A stretch of DNA of 64,000 nt from positions 243,269,530 through 243,333,529 of the forward strand of contig CP136065.1 in NCBI GenBank assembly GCA_032622095.1, written 5' to 3'. Positions 34,470 to 47,208 of the stretch are shown in pieces; position 1 is the first letter of the stretch; every line of letters starts with the position of its first letter. The position numbers and the translations under genes were made by a program. The DNA is from Siphonodentalium dalli. Its lineage: Eukaryota > Mollusca > Scaphopoda > Gadilida > Siphonodentaliidae. The notes beneath the pieces were generated by a model. That model saw only the letters and a program-made list of their open reading frames with translations, ran no database searches and was not told where the DNA came from.

Positions 34470-36540
34470 AAACGCTCTAGCCGCGTCCCTGCTCCTGATT
34501 CGTACAATGCGGTCATATGCATCCGCTATATAAATATTCTGTAAACAACGCTTCGGGTTTTGTGTTTTCTTCATGTCCATCTGTTGGATGAGCAAATGCT
34601 CGATGCACAGTGAGCATAAGCTTCCAAGTTTCAACTGTGTGTATTCTTCTCACAGTTGAGCTCTTGGTGATTAATTTATGTTTTCAACGTTCCATTGATA
34701 CAGATATCTCAGGAAGTGATATCTCCACCCATAACGGAATTTGCGAATTTGCTTCATTTACGTCACATGCGGGGTTCGCGCTGCCACAAAAAATATTTTC
34801 ATTTGGCAAAAGTTTTGGCAAGTCACTTTTTAATTCCTCAAGCAATTTGAAAAATATTGTTCAATCAATACCATTTATTTCCAGAAACTCATACAACATA
34901 ATTACATTAGTGGTGTTTTATAAGGTTTAGGAAAAGTTAACACCACTTAGCAACCCTTCTACCATTGTATTGTTCGGTGATTGGCTTATTGTTGTATGAT
35001 AAACCACAATAGAGATGCGAGTATAATTAGTTATTAATTAACTGATTTTCTAGCGACATCAAAAGTCGTTCAACCCGCGAGTGTCTAAACATAATAATTA
35101 ACGTTGCAGAAAATTATACTATCAGGGATAGCATTTGGCAAATGCTAATATAACTTGGCAAAAAATATTTTCATTTGGCAATTTATTTGGCAACAGTAAA
35201 TTTCGGTCCAGCGCGGACCCTGTTCACATGTATGTGTACCATACAACGTGTTTTACTATGGCATTATTATGGATATGCACTAGGAGGGTAAATTCACGTG
35301 AAGCGCCAAAACTACACGTTTTGAGATAGCAACTCAACCTTTATTAGGTAATATATTTACACTATTGCTGTTTAATCTTACAAGATACTTTTTATTAGAC
35401 TAGTGTGCATACTTCTATCAGAAGGACGCATCCTGGTTTTAAAAAGAAAATTATTTCCCTACCAAAGTTAAAATATGTGTGTGAATGTTACACACGAGTA
35501 GAAGCCTTGTTTAATGATTGCCTTTAGTATGACATGTTTCCTGTCTCGTTACCAACTAACACGATCGCTGTGTTATGACGTTGATTTAGTTTGGTTGGTG
35601 GTGTCGAAATAGTACTGAATATGAATTTTCTTGCTTCAAATGCCAATAGTATTCTTGGATTTCGTTAACATGTGTTTGGTGATAGAACATGTTGTGGACA
35701 AACGTGCACATGTGTGTCAGCTATATTAGCTTATTCGTATTCCAGTCACATGTTGGTGACATTATTAAAATGAATGATATATTTGATGATGAACATTTGG
35801 CCCTAATAAAATTGTTTTTCGGGATTCGACATCCGGGCGATTGAAACTCTGGAGATGAAACATTATAGCACAGAAAACATGACATTTTGTGATTACGTGA
35901 TACCACAACGATATAGTTTTGGTCAATATTTAACACTATCTGAAACTTCGTCCCATTATACTCAGCACGTGACGCGTCGTGGAAGGCTTTCTTAGTGGCA
36001 ATCGGCAGATCTCATCGAGACCCATCGAACGCCACCAATATCTCATTTTACCGCCAAAATTGATAGAAGTGAGAACATTATAGTACTCAGACAACGAATG
36101 TTGCATGACTTAGTTTGGAGATGTAACATAGCTGGCTGACTACTGACCTCGGGCACATATATTTATAGAATGATAAGGGCGAAGTTTGAAGATTTATTAT
36201 TCCCTCTATTATCGTTCCACTTTGGGGTGTTCATTTGTTTTGTTCTTGCTTATGTTTTTGTGTTTTCACTTCCATACATTAAAATACCGTTCGATTTAAT
36301 TTAGGTTTGAATTATATTTTACTCTCAAAACTTATCACAATCATGTATTCACGAATGATATCTGTAATCAAAAGCAAAATACCTGTCCCCATTTAATTCC
36401 ACTATATATGACCCATACAGTGCATACAAACTATACCCACTTGACTATAAACCCAAATAATGGACATTCATTGCTTGCTTCATGTGAATCATGTTTTATG
36501 CCAGTATAGCAAATATTAAAAGGGGATATCGATCTGATAA
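34470..36540. other. Spacer, no gene seen
   Basis: AT-rich. The phrase AAAAAATATTTTCATTTGGCA occurs at about 34787 and 35160, so two repeat remnants are present. I see no coding frame with support. Confidence 0.4.
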
Positions 36541-36550
36541 CTAAACGCAG

Positions 36551-36778
36551 AGTACACGAACGTCACGTCGGCTCCCTGGACTGACGCGAACACCACACTG
36601 GCTCCCTGGACTGACGCGTACGCCCCACTGCCTCTCTGGACTGACAAGAAAACCAAACCGGCTCCCTGGACTGACGCGAACACCACACCGGCTCCCTGGA
36701 CTGACGCGAATACCCCACCGGCTCCCTGGACTGACAAGAAAACCAAACCGGCTCCCTGGACTGACAGAAACAAACCAA
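36551..36778. repeat. 30-bp minisatellite with 90-bp higher-order order
   Basis: Seven 30-bp units from 36569, each beginning CGGCTCCCTGGACTGAC. They fall in three types by their second half (GCGAACACCACAC; GCGnAnnCCCCAC; AAGAAAACCAAAC) in the order A-B-C-A-B-C plus a partial unit. Because 30 is divisible by three, all three minus-strand frames stay open with 10-residue repeats; I see no evidence that any is translated. Confidence 0.85.
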
Positions 36779-37057
36779 TATAAATAGTCCACTGGTAACT
36801 GAATAATCTTTCAGTTATCTATACGTCAACATAAATAGTTACGATAGTAGAACGGTTAATTATTCTTCCGTTACAGAAATGATTAAACACGTGATAAAGG
36901 TATACGGAAATTATATGTTCGCGATGTAACCTTGGAATTCACTCAGCTTCAATCAAGGTTGTTGTCTGTGTTATAGTTTATAGATAACAATTATAAATTT
37001 GTGGCTGAGACCAGAAGTCAGTCGAATTGTCGATGTTAGTTATGGTGCAACACTTAC

Positions 37058-37063
37058 TTCCAT
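37058..37063 (-). CDS. Candidate initiator exon of the astacin gene
   Basis: Minus strand reads ATG GAA followed by GTAAGTG, a good donor in phase 0, which is the phase required by the signal-peptide exon at 32710. It would give M-E before the hydrophobic core. It lies in a small local repeat (GCAACACTTA), and other short first exons are possible. Confidence 0.2.
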
Positions 37064-37299
37064 GAGCTGTATGCAACACTTATCGACATGCACTCTAAGC
37101 AACACTTACTGTCATAGGCTGAATGCACATCTTGAATCTGTATTTTGCCTTGCAGTTCACTCAGCTTTGATCAATGCTGTAAAGAGATTGTATGCATTCC
37201 TGGGAGATATTGATGAAAATTTCACATCTAAATTGCAGACATCAATGATCGAAATAAAAATAACGAATACAATGTAATATATAACTAATGTTAAGAAAG

Positions 37300-37720
37300 T
37301 ACTTCTTTCCAAACGCTGTCTGACTACCTTTTGAACTGTTCCCCCATCCAGTCATCTCAAATATGTGTTGTCAATTTAGGGTCATGTCGACACGGAACAT
37401 GTTATTTCAAACAACCGGAAAAAGACATCAGAATACTGCTAAACAAATCGTATAGGAGCCAATAGAGCCCATCTTATAGGAAATATTCTGAAATTTCATG
37501 ACCGATTTCGGTTACAATCGGCTATATTTGTATTCGACTGGAAAAAATGAAATCTTCCGAAATCATTTGATACAACATCTGAAACACTTCCAATACTCCA
37601 GAATCGCCACAACGCACATCAGGATGCCACAAGCTACATTGGCGCGCAAAATACCAGACATGATAGCGTCGATGTCCAGACAGCTGAGACTCCTACAATT
37701 TATAACACGGGCAGACTAAA
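37300..37720 (+). pseudogene. LINE reverse transcriptase remnant, copy 1
   Basis: Nucleotide similarity with 39700-40088 runs through CAGTCATCTCA, TTTGTCAATTTrGGGTCATG, AACAAC-GAAAA, ATA-AAATCrTATAGnAGnCA, TTTTTGACTGGAAAA and ATCATTTGAT. That region encodes the C-terminal part of a non-LTR reverse transcriptase. The copy is full of frame breaks. It stops near the P-D-M sequence also found at the end of copy 2. Confidence 0.6.
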
Positions 37721-37739
37721 CCGATATAAACCGATATAT

Positions 37740-38890
37740 ATATTGTTCTATAAAGATGTCAAACAACTCGTACGTCATTACTAAGATCATCATTAGTGTA
37801 ATAGATCAACTGGAGATAACAGAGGTATTCTGTCCGTACACACAAATATTTCAGCGATGGATGAACTGAAATTTGATATCTAGATTTTCTATCGATCTCT
37901 CAAAAGAGGGCACATCACCCGTGGTTCAAACTGCTGTTGGGATATATCACAAAACATGCCAAATGTGTGATGGGAGCAAGTACAGGCAGCTTCAGTGAGT
38001 GCATTCTAGTTATAACTAATTACGACAGGCTGTGCGATAACCGACCGATACAAAAATACTACATTGTTGTATGATATAAACAACTCAAACTGTATGTAAA
38101 TATATAAAAAAAACGTATTTCTGATCATGTGTGCATGCGTGTACATTAAGGAGTTTGTGATAACTTGTTATTATTTGCTGTTATTTAAATTGTACTGAAA
38201 GTTGGCAGTTAATAAAATGTTGAAGTTTATTGAAACGAAATAGATCGCAAGTATGTGACTTTAAACGACAATGACATTTAGTGATTTGCTAAAATGGACA
38301 AGTTGTCATTGGAACATAAAGCTTATTTAGGAAGAGATGTATTAGGTAAAGGAAATACAGCAGGTTTAATTGGAATGGCAACTATTGTATTTCTCTCTTT
38401 CAAACAGAACAAGTGGAAAATTGCATAGGCAGTATAATGAATAAAAGGACACAAAAGGTGTAACCCCAAAACCAACCTACATCAGAGAGATAAGCAGGCG
38501 ATGGGATTGATACAACACATGTTTACTCCTACATATCTAGAAGAGCAGTAACTTGTAACATTGTTCTGGCCACATGTGATTTGTAAATAAAGGTAGTAGA
38601 TGATGTGATTGTGTTAGATGGACTATATGCGAGAGGTATAAATCTAAACCCATGGCGCTATGATAGCCTAATTAAAATCTCGAATCGTCGCATAGGATCA
38701 TATACCAGTAGCCAATAATATAGACATTCTCTGAAACATTATTTTCATAGAATCACTTTAATACATATATACTATGACATACATATAGTAGTTCTACAAG
38801 CTGAATGTATATGTATGTATATTATGTATATTTTAATATATATTACCAACATGTATAAACGCAAATAAATTGTAAAGCCTGGATGACCGA
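37740..38890. other. Spacer, no gene seen
   Basis: No coding or structured feature that I can support; AT-rich with short ATATATGTATGTAT runs near 38810. Confidence 0.4.
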
Positions 38891-38899
38891 ACAAGCGAA

Positions 38900-39486
38900 C
38901 TGATAAACATCCTCTTCAAGGAAAATTACATACCTCACTGTGTATGTGAGATTCAAAACGTTTAATACAAGTATCTTTGAGGGGTATATACTGCACTGTG
39001 ACATCGCTTTCAAATTGCTGGTTAAAATGTGTAACAAAAATATTCTTCCTGGAAAAGTTCCTTCATGTTATCAGAAACTAATAAATTTGTTTTGCCTTAG
39101 TCGTGACTGTGGTGAGATTATCGCGAACTCCAGGACCCCGATGGACCGTACACGCATACAAGTACATTTCTGTCGACATATTCTCGCGCAAATACGCACA
39201 TAATCGACCTATACAGTGAAATAGGCACACACTGTGATTATTTGATTCTATAATAAGCCGATAATTGAGTAATGTCCGTAATTTCATTTTAATTCACTTA
39301 TATGTGTTATCAATTATTGTGCGCACATAATCTGCTTAGAATCGCCTCATTTTGAGTCGATAATGTGACTAAATGTTCTCATTTTAAGCACATTATACTC
39401 GTACTTAGGCAATTCTCAGCAGATTATCAACCTAAAACATGGTCTATTGTAAGCATATAATGTGCGAATTTCAGGGAGAACATGTT
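38900..39486 (+). repeat. Long direct repeat, left copy
   Basis: Begins CTGATAAACATCCTCTTCAA and ends at GGGAGAACATGTT. Closely matches 41091-41648 across its whole length, including TCCAGGACCCCGATGGACCG and the MITE stem sequence GCTTAGAATCGCCTCATTTT. The second half is a copy of the 12258-12651 stem-loop MITE. Confidence 0.8.
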
Positions 39487-40088
39487 GTTTGTAGCAACAA
39501 ATTAGCAATTAATGCATCAAAAAGTAAATATACGTTATTACATCCCACCAGTAAGATCTGAACAATCTCTAAAAGTTTATGGTATTATAATTGATGAGAA
39601 TCTCACCTTTAAACATCACATATCTATGCTAAGTAAAAAAAAATATCCAATGCAATATATTCCATAAATAAGGTAAAGCGAATGCTACCCAGGAACTGCC
39701 TGAAAACACTATACTTCTCTTTGATCCACAGTCATCTCATCTATGGTTTGTCAATTTGGGGTCATGCCGATACAGGAGGCACTATCTTTAAACAACAGAA
39801 AAGGGCAATCAGAGTTATATCCAATAAATCATATAGAAGTCATACAGAACCCATTTTTCTGTATGAAAATATTTTGAAATTCCACGACTTATATCAACTA
39901 AAAGCTGCGACGTTTATTTTTGACTGGAAAAGAGGAAATCTTCCCAAATCTTTCAATGAATCATTTGATTATACAACTGATAATACCCGACAGGCAGGCA
40001 GTCTAAAAGCATCAACTCCTAGAACTGCTTTTAGATATGTGTTACCAAAGTACACAATCCCTGACATGGAACTCATAAGGATAAAATA
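39487..40088 (+). pseudogene. LINE reverse transcriptase C-terminal fragment
   Basis: Frames read N-K-L-A-I-N-A-S-K-S-K-Y, then Y-G-I-I-I-D-E-N-L-T-F-K-H-H-I, then a 135-codon open frame with T-L-Y-F-S-L-I-H-S-H-L-I-Y-G, Q-K-R-A-I-R-V-I-S-N and N-T-R-Q-A. These are the thumb and C-terminal motifs of CR1/L2-like non-LTR reverse transcriptases. The catalytic YADD region is missing: the element is 5'-truncated, as LINE insertions often are. A few frame breaks before 39682. Copy 1 at 37300 and the minus-strand remnant at 43330-44400 are relatives. Confidence 0.8.
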
Positions 40089-41090
40089 ACAAGAACATAA
40101 TCTTTCGAAATAGATTTAAAAATGTACTGACAAAAAGTTATATATTGCGATGCTCGTCACAAATTAAATGCAACAATTCATTTTGTCGAGATTGTACAGA
40201 TACGTAAACTGCATGACATGAGCCCCACCATTAAACTTCCTATTGAAAAAGCCTGGTATGTTCACCTTACATTTTGGCTGGAAGACACGCAAAATTAGTC
40301 TCTACAATCAGGTGAGTACGAACAAAATGAAAAGGAACGATTAAAGGCTCTTGCTATGGTCCTTTCTAAAGACATCACACTTCAGCCAGACTCTGTGCTT
40401 ATGATAAAGTAATATTAAGCCCAGTCCATGGTAAACCGTCATGTGTGCACATAATACAGTTAGATTGGATACACCATTCCGTTATTTGAAAATATCAGTC
40501 CATTTCACGTTGTCGTTTTATGACTTAAATTACAGCTAAGATAAGATAAGATAAGATAAGATAAGATAAGATAAGATAAGATAAGATCAATTTTATTTAA
40601 AAGTCTGAGGTATTTAAACACAAGCTCTGAAGAGCTTTTGACTGACTGTAAAACAAATACATATATAAATAAAGCACATACATAGGACAGATTTGCACAT
40701 CAATTTTATGCAAATTAAAATAAGTTGAATAATAGTTAAAATACCTAACTGACAACAGCTAAAATTTTATTTATCAAGTACTAAATTTCTAAATTAAAAG
40801 AGAGAAAAAAGAAAAAACCCAGTACATAGGACCGGTTAGAACATCAATTTTATGCAAATTAAAATAAGTTGAATAAATAGTTAAAATACCTAACTGACAA
40901 CAGCTAAAAGTTTATTTATCAAGTACTAAATTTCTAATTTAAAAAAATATATATATATATATATATAGGGGCGGCAGGAATACGGCCTATTTGGCCATGC
41001 CGCTCCTGTACAATATACCTATGTTCAATTTTGTATATTGTATTGTTACCAAATATATATATATTGTACAAATAAACACTACTACTACTA
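40089..41090 (+). mobile_element. LINE 3' region with ACT tail and nested repeat
   Basis: After the RT stop, sequence continues to AATAAACACTACTACTACTACT, which reads as a 3' end with a short-repeat tail and an AATAAA signal. Inside, a (GATAA)n run of ten units (40537-40587) is followed by a ~155-bp tandem duplication: AAATTAAAATAAGTTGAATA occurs near 40709 and 40856. Confidence 0.6.
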
Positions 41091-41648
41091 CTGATAAACA
41101 TCCTCTTCAAGGAAAATTACATACCTCACTGTGGATATATGTGAGATTCAAAACGTTTAATACAAGTATCTTTGATGGGTATATACTGCACTGTGATAGC
41201 TGGTTATAACGTGTAACAAAAAATTTCTGTCTGGAAAATTTCCCTCATGTTATCTGAAACTGATAATTTTGTTTTGCCTTAGTCGTGATTGTGGTGATAC
41301 TATCGCGAACTCCAGGACCCCGATGGACCGTACACGGATACAAGTACATTTATGTCAACAAATCCTCTCGCAAATACGCACATAATCGACCTATAAAGTG
41401 GGATAGGCACATAATATGATTATTTGATTATATAATAAGCAGATAATGGAGTAATGTGCGTGCTTTCGTTTTAAGGCCCGGGGGTTTGCTTATATGTGTC
41501 ATCAATTATTGTGCGCACATAATCTGCTTAGAATCGCCTCATTTTGAGAACATTATCGAGTCATACTTAGGAAATACTCAGCAGATTATCAACCTAAAAC
41601 ATGTTCTATTGTAAGCAGATAATGTGCGCATTTCATGGAGAACAGGTT
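41091..41648 (+). repeat. Long direct repeat, right copy
   Basis: Second copy of 38900-39486, starting directly after the ACT tail of the LINE fragment. Small deletions explain its shorter length. Confidence 0.8.
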
Positions 41649-42129
41649 ATTTATGAATATAATTATATAACAACATTTGCGACGAATTTACTTGGAACTA
41701 TAACACCCCGTTTACGGATACAAGGACAATGTAATCATAATATATAAAATCATGTTTTTTAAAAATAATTTACTAATCGCGTTATTTGTCATCGTGAGAC
41801 CAATTGAGTACATATGCAGATAAAATCATCCAATCGTCGAACAATGTCTCGAAGTAAAGTTGTGTATTGAACATATTCCTTCAGCACACGTCATGTCGTT
41901 TAATACTCGTATACACCACACCCTGTCTTGACAGAAATACAACGTTGCTAACGTTATCACATAACTGGTAGAAATTGCCCCAACGTGCCCTGCAATCGCT
42001 TACAAGATGTCGTTTAATAAAATCGACCAATATGCCTTATATACTTTGAATACTAACATTGCTGAAGCGTCATTGTTAATTTTGATTATTGTAACCACTG
42101 ACTTTACGGGCATATTGGATTTCTTAAAT

Positions 42130-42450
42130 CCTTTGGCTCACCCTACAGATCACAACCCTTATCCGATCATCACCAAACTTTGGGGTGCCATCGAGATGGG
42201 AGCGATCGATTATTCCCGAAATTCGTTAAAAACATGGCTGTCAGCGGCCATCTTTTATCTTACTCTTTGCCTGACTAAATCCTTCGGCACACCCCACAGG
42301 CCACATCCCTATTCCAATTGTCACCAAACGTCATATTGATCTTCGGTGTGTCCTCTAAATTGGAGCCATCGATTATTTCCGAAATTCGCTACAAAACATG
42401 GCTGCCAGCAGCCATCTTGAATTTCAAATTTGAATCCATCCGCTCACCAT
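42130..42450. repeat. Inverse relatives of the AAGATGGCCGC repeat
   Basis: Two units in opposite sense to 13497-13960: CATGGCTGTCAGCGGCCATC and CATGGCTGCCAGCAGCCATC, each after ATTCCCGAAATTCG/ATTTCCGAAATTCG, and each preceded by a block like ATCACCAAACTTTGGGG. Confidence 0.65.
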
Positions 42451-43329
42451 GCAGCCCATATCTATGGTGAACTGTTTCAAATGAAAATACAAGACCTTTA
42501 CTGCTACTCTTTGGCTGTCCTTTATCATTATATTCATTGCTCAGCAAAAATAAACTTCTTCCCAAGTTGAGCTACAGTCATTGATAATTTCATTTGAACA
42601 CAAGTTATCGATTCTTTTTTGTGATATGGAACGTTACACTCGTTGTTAAAAAATATGTTCAAACGACCAATTGTCAACTGCAGTTTGCGTGGAGTTATAT
42701 GTATCGTTGGTTGAAGTGATTGTTTGGGAGTGTTTTTATTATATTGGAAATAAATGATTGGTCAATCGATTGGCGACATTAATTATTTAAATTATTCTAA
42801 ATTCACATTGATTTATACTTCCAGTCGTTAGATCAATCTGAGTTTCGTACCACATTGTACATATAACTCTTATAAATCCAAGCAGCCACATACAATATTA
42901 TCAACTGAGACTTTCAGTACCGGTACCGGTACCACTGTATACCACCTGCGGAACCGCCCCAATACCGATAGGTCTGGAACCGTCGTTACTGTGAGAAGTC
43001 TGGTCGTAAGTATCCCACCCTGTGTGTAGCTAGATCGCTGCATCCAGCCAGATTTGGAATTTAAACGGGTTAATATATTCACGTAAGCCTTAGCTAGCAA
43101 CTTGCCCGATGCAGAGGGGTGTTCACTACAGATAGACAGATTCATTGACAGATACTCCCACTTGAGGCCGATGTCAAAACAATTACATCAATAACATCTG
43201 ATAATAATTGTAGTAACATAAATGTATTCCAATGTTTGGTGATTCACACCGTTTATGTAGAAAGAGTTGAACCACGTTGCAGATGATATTGCATGTTTTT
43301 GGGTTCATCATTTCTCAAGATGATTTAGA

Positions 43330-44400
43330 ATTTATGTTGGTCAGCCATATTATTAAAGGTCTGAATATTGTCGCTTATTTCCGCAAATAAACGTTTTCTT
43401 AGATTGTTATAAATGGGGCATCGCGTAATGAAGTGTTCTCGGTTCTACCTCCATTCCACACTTTTTGCAAATTCTCTCATAAGCGGGTACTTTAAGTTGT
43501 TTGTTTCTGCCTGACTCAATTTCTAAACTTTGGTTGCTGATCCGAAGCTTTTTGAAAGACAATCTAACGGCGAAATTTTTAACGAGGTCAAATATGGTTC
43601 TGTCTGGTATTTTATTTTCGCTCTTCTATAAGTTCAAAACTTGTTTTTACCTGGTGGTTTTTCGTCGTTGAATATATCTCGTCTGAAACAGCATACATGA
43701 TCAATTTGCACGTTATCACAATTGTTTCGAATCGATTACAAGGCTTTATCACCACTGTCGAAAAGTTATTTATATTTATAGGGACCTCCGAGTCAAACGA
43801 CCATATATCTGGTAAAATAAGATCTTCTGATACATTATTGCAGTTTTAAATAAGAGATTCTTGGTCTGTGGTCGATGACTTTATTGCATATTTAACTGCA
43901 CGAGATATGGCTTCGTACACAATATGATATCTACGAAGTTCTGCTCGCACCGCGTGGTTCGATGTCATACGATTTACCACACGCGCATATTTACAAAAAG
44001 ATCAAAAACGTATGTGAGTTGTACCATACGGCACGGTTTCAAGATTGTTCAGATTCATGTCGGAGGCCCATACTTCACAGCCATAAAGTGCAATTGGTTT
44101 GATGAGCTTATCGAAGAGCGTGTTCCGAGCACTGATTGAATATATTTAATTTATCTTAATTATTTAATCAGTGCATACAGTGCCTTATTGCTTTTATTAT
44201 GGACATCAAGTTGCGCCTTTTAAACAACTCGTTGGCACAAAATGCAATGCCCGGGTAAGTATATTCTTTTACAATACCCACAGAGGAATGAGATATCGCT
44301 TCCGCTGTTACCGTTCTGAAATAATATCCACATTGTCTTCTCTGTATTAATTTTTAGCCTTTTCCGACTTAAATATTTGATATATCCCTTTCCGTGGTCA
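43330..44400 (-). pseudogene. LINE reverse transcriptase remnant, minus strand
   Basis: Minus-strand frames give R-L-K-I-N-T-E-K-T-M, E-Y-T-Y-P-G-I-A-F, N-K-A-L-Y-A-L-I-K, P-I-A-L-Y-G-C-E-V-W and R-A-E-L-R-R-Y-H, in the order expected for the end of a CR1/jockey-type reverse transcriptase. Several frameshifts and stops; 5'-truncated. It is too different from the 39487 copy to be the same recent family. Confidence 0.65.
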
Positions 44401-44701
44401 GATAGCTAGGGGAGGTGCGCGGTACGTTTTGCGTATACCTGGCGGAACCGCCAGTGAGTTACATATAGGGGTTAATAATGGCGCTGCGCTAGAAAGTTGG
44501 TATACTGAAGGATACGGGCGGCCTTCGTGGTTGTTAAAATAGTCACGTCCGCTAAAACCGTCATAATCAGAGAAAATATTATATAATAGACAAATATGGT
44601 TCTTATACCAATCATAAATATCGCGTGCATGTTATTGTCACGTTTGTGCGCTTTGCTATGTGAACAAACATAAAAAACGTTACAGAACCATTTGTTTATA
44701 G

Positions 44702-44822
44702 ACAAACACTCGGAACTACCGGATCGTCCAATGACAGTGTTCCGTTGGCTGTGGAAGGCGAAGACAAAATTATCGGCGCCATCAACAATTTAATCGACTC
44801 ATTCTACCCGCTGTCAGTATAA
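44702..44822 (+). CDS. Possible terminal coding exon, unknown gene
   Basis: Acceptor-like TTTGTTTATAG precedes 44702. Entering with one leftover base, 39 codons are open to TAA (44820-44822) and read G-T-T-G-S-S-N-D-S-V-P-L-A-V-E-G-E-D-K-I then I-G-A-I-N-N-L-I-D-S-F-Y-P-L. Composition and codon choice look protein-like and more G+C-rich than the surroundings. No companion exon or family was recognised, so this may be chance. Confidence 0.2.
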
Positions 44823-45679
44823 AATCCAGCTAATCCACGTTACCTCGTGATTGTGAAATCATCAGACAGAAAACGTTTACATAATATAATTGTTCTTGCA
44901 AAGAGATGAATATGAAATTTACTATGATAGTATTGTGAGTTGTAAACTTGTAGACGCACCAAATTAGGGGTTCTACGACCGACGTATAATGCGCGCGAAT
45001 CTAAATAAGGAAATGACGCAATATCGTGACTCTGCTTGTAAAATCTTCACTGCGGCTCGTCTTGCATGTGATGAAGTAACCGTTCTCACGATGTATGACA
45101 CAAAGCTGCAATGCATCGTTACAATTCGGATAAATTCGAGAAAAGTTTAAACAAATAAAGTCTCCAAACTTCCCGCAAACAACAAGATGCAAGATGATAT
45201 ACATGTATATATAAGTGATAACAGCCACCTGTTTTTGGTATTGTGTAGTCACGTGTAGACATTCTACTACGGAATTTCAGCAATTGGGCAACATTTCATG
45301 ACATAAATCCCTGTCCCACAAAACTGACGACACCTTTATCGGACGATTTGATTATGATACGTTTTGTTAATTTTAAAACTGGAAATAACTTTTATTTCCG
45401 AACTTTTGAGATTTTTCGTGTCCCTTTCTGCACGGTTTAGTGGGTATTGATTCAATCTTTATAAATTTATCCATGACTCGGTCCCTATTAAGATCTGGAC
45501 ATTTGTATCATTTATTGTGGACGAGAGAGGGATATATATTTCTATGAACTCAAAATAATGGATCTGTATGGATTACCTAAATGTCACATATCCAACCAGA
45601 GTTTTGCGATAGCCGAACAAAATTCCGAAATCACACTATCCAATTATATTCTCAAAAGTTTTTTTCACCTGTCTAAAAT

Positions 45680-46310
45680 GTTCTATACAATCACGTTTAC
45701 GGTGGTAATGTGTTTTCACTGGCCCACGCCATTAAGCGGAATACAAGGAAAATGTTTATTATGGGCTTATTTCATAATAAAATAAGTCCATTCTGAACCT
45801 GTGTGAACATTTAGTTTCATATTGAACCTATTTGCACGAGAATATGTTGCATGAGATGCGCTAGCTCGTGAAAATAATCCTCCGCATCTCACAATGTGAG
45901 AGAAATCGTACCATACCGAGAACAGTTAAGAGTTGTACATGTCGTCTTATCGATTTGACAATACCCCTGGCATATATGTTACTGATTGTATGTACCCCAC
46001 GTGTTGTATGGTTTCTTATTCGCAAATAAACAATATAAATTCTATTGTGTCTATTGTGATCTGCATTTTGTGAATACTAGAGAATAACATAGTACTTACA
46101 CTAAAATAATTTGTAATATATTTTCACCTACCTGAAGGAATCTGTTTCCTCACTTTGAAAGAAGATTTGAGTCTGATGCGGTGCCACTGGGTATTAATTG
46201 AGTGCGCGGGGCACCATATGGCTGTGGTGAGATACTATCTTCCGGCATGACAAATCGCTGATACATACGTGGTCATTTACACAACAACTAAATAAGATGC
46301 TATCGGGTTA
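45680..46310. repeat. Duplicated segment, intact copy
   Basis: The first part (to about 45900) matches 46985-47190: GTGGTAATGTGTTTTCA, TGTTGCATGAGAT, ATAATCCTCCGCATCTCAC. The second part matches 50915-51310: ATCGTACC, TACTGAGAACAGTTAA-like, TTACTGATTGTATGT, and the block around GGTATTnATTGAG. The intact order shows that the other copy was interrupted. No gene seen in it. Confidence 0.75.
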
Positions 46311-46492
46311 TGTTGTGAACATATGTCGTAAATGAATGGATATTTGTACATGGAAAATATATGAATAACAAAAGCTCGATAGTAACGCACCGACTGACAT
46401 ATAAGGTTGAATTAACTATTGCGGGGTTTTCATGGTAATATATATGTCGATCATACTCAGATAAACATGGTGAATTACACTCTTAGAACTCC

Positions 46493-46830
46493 AGGTTCCC
46501 TGGGGTACCTACGTTGGTACTATACTTGTCCCGAGTGGATTGCCAAAATGTTGGTACTCAGGTGCACCTATATATCTGGGTACTCTGGGGTACCAAATAT
46601 CCAGGTGCTCTGGAGTCAGGTACTCTGGGATACCTACCAATATACGATGTGGTATATGTCTGGGTACTCTGCGGTACCTGTCCAGGTACTCTGCGGTACC
46701 TGTCCAGGTACTCTGGAGTACCAAATATCCAGTTAATATGTGGAGTACCTGTCCGGGTACTCTGTGTTACAAAATATCCAGGATCTATGTGGAGAACCTG
46801 TCTAGGTAATACCTACCCAGGTACCCCAGA
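46493..46830. repeat. Minisatellite around GGTACC
   Basis: Imperfect 22-26 bp units such as GGTACTCTGCGGTACCTGTC, with many GGTACC, AGTACC and TCCAGGT blocks. Open frames on both strands follow from the repeat. About a dozen units, boundaries approximate. Confidence 0.75.
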
Positions 46831-46984
46831 ACTTTGGCATTATGGCTGTAGTTTGGATATTGGCGACCATCTTGTATTCAAGTGCATGTTCAATGTTGCA
46901 TTTTGTTTTATTTTGAACACTAATGATCATATCATCCATAGTTTAGTTTATATTTGTTTTATTTGGCAATGCAACAGTCTAAAT

Positions 46985-47190
46985 AATATTATATACTATC
47001 ATATTTACCGTGGTAATGTGTTTTCATTGTGGCCCGGGCCATTCAACGGAATAAAGGGTATACGTTCAGAATAAAATAGTCCAATATGAACCTATGTTAT
47101 TATTTAGGTACATATTGAACCTATTGTCACGGGCCCATGTTGCATGAGATAGATGCGCTATATCGTAAAGATAATCCTCCGCATCTCACT
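46985..47190. repeat. Duplicated segment, left half of split copy
   Basis: Matches 45690-45900 and stops at CCGCATCTCACT, exactly where the intact copy continues with AATGTGAGAGAAATCGTACC. Its continuation is at about 50915. Confidence 0.7.
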
Positions 47191-47208
47191 CTATGTATTT
47201 ATTTATTT

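Noticed and set aside
46514-47074. 186-codon frame
   Set aside because: Its first half is the GGTACC minisatellite, which is open in several frames on both strands; no family signature.
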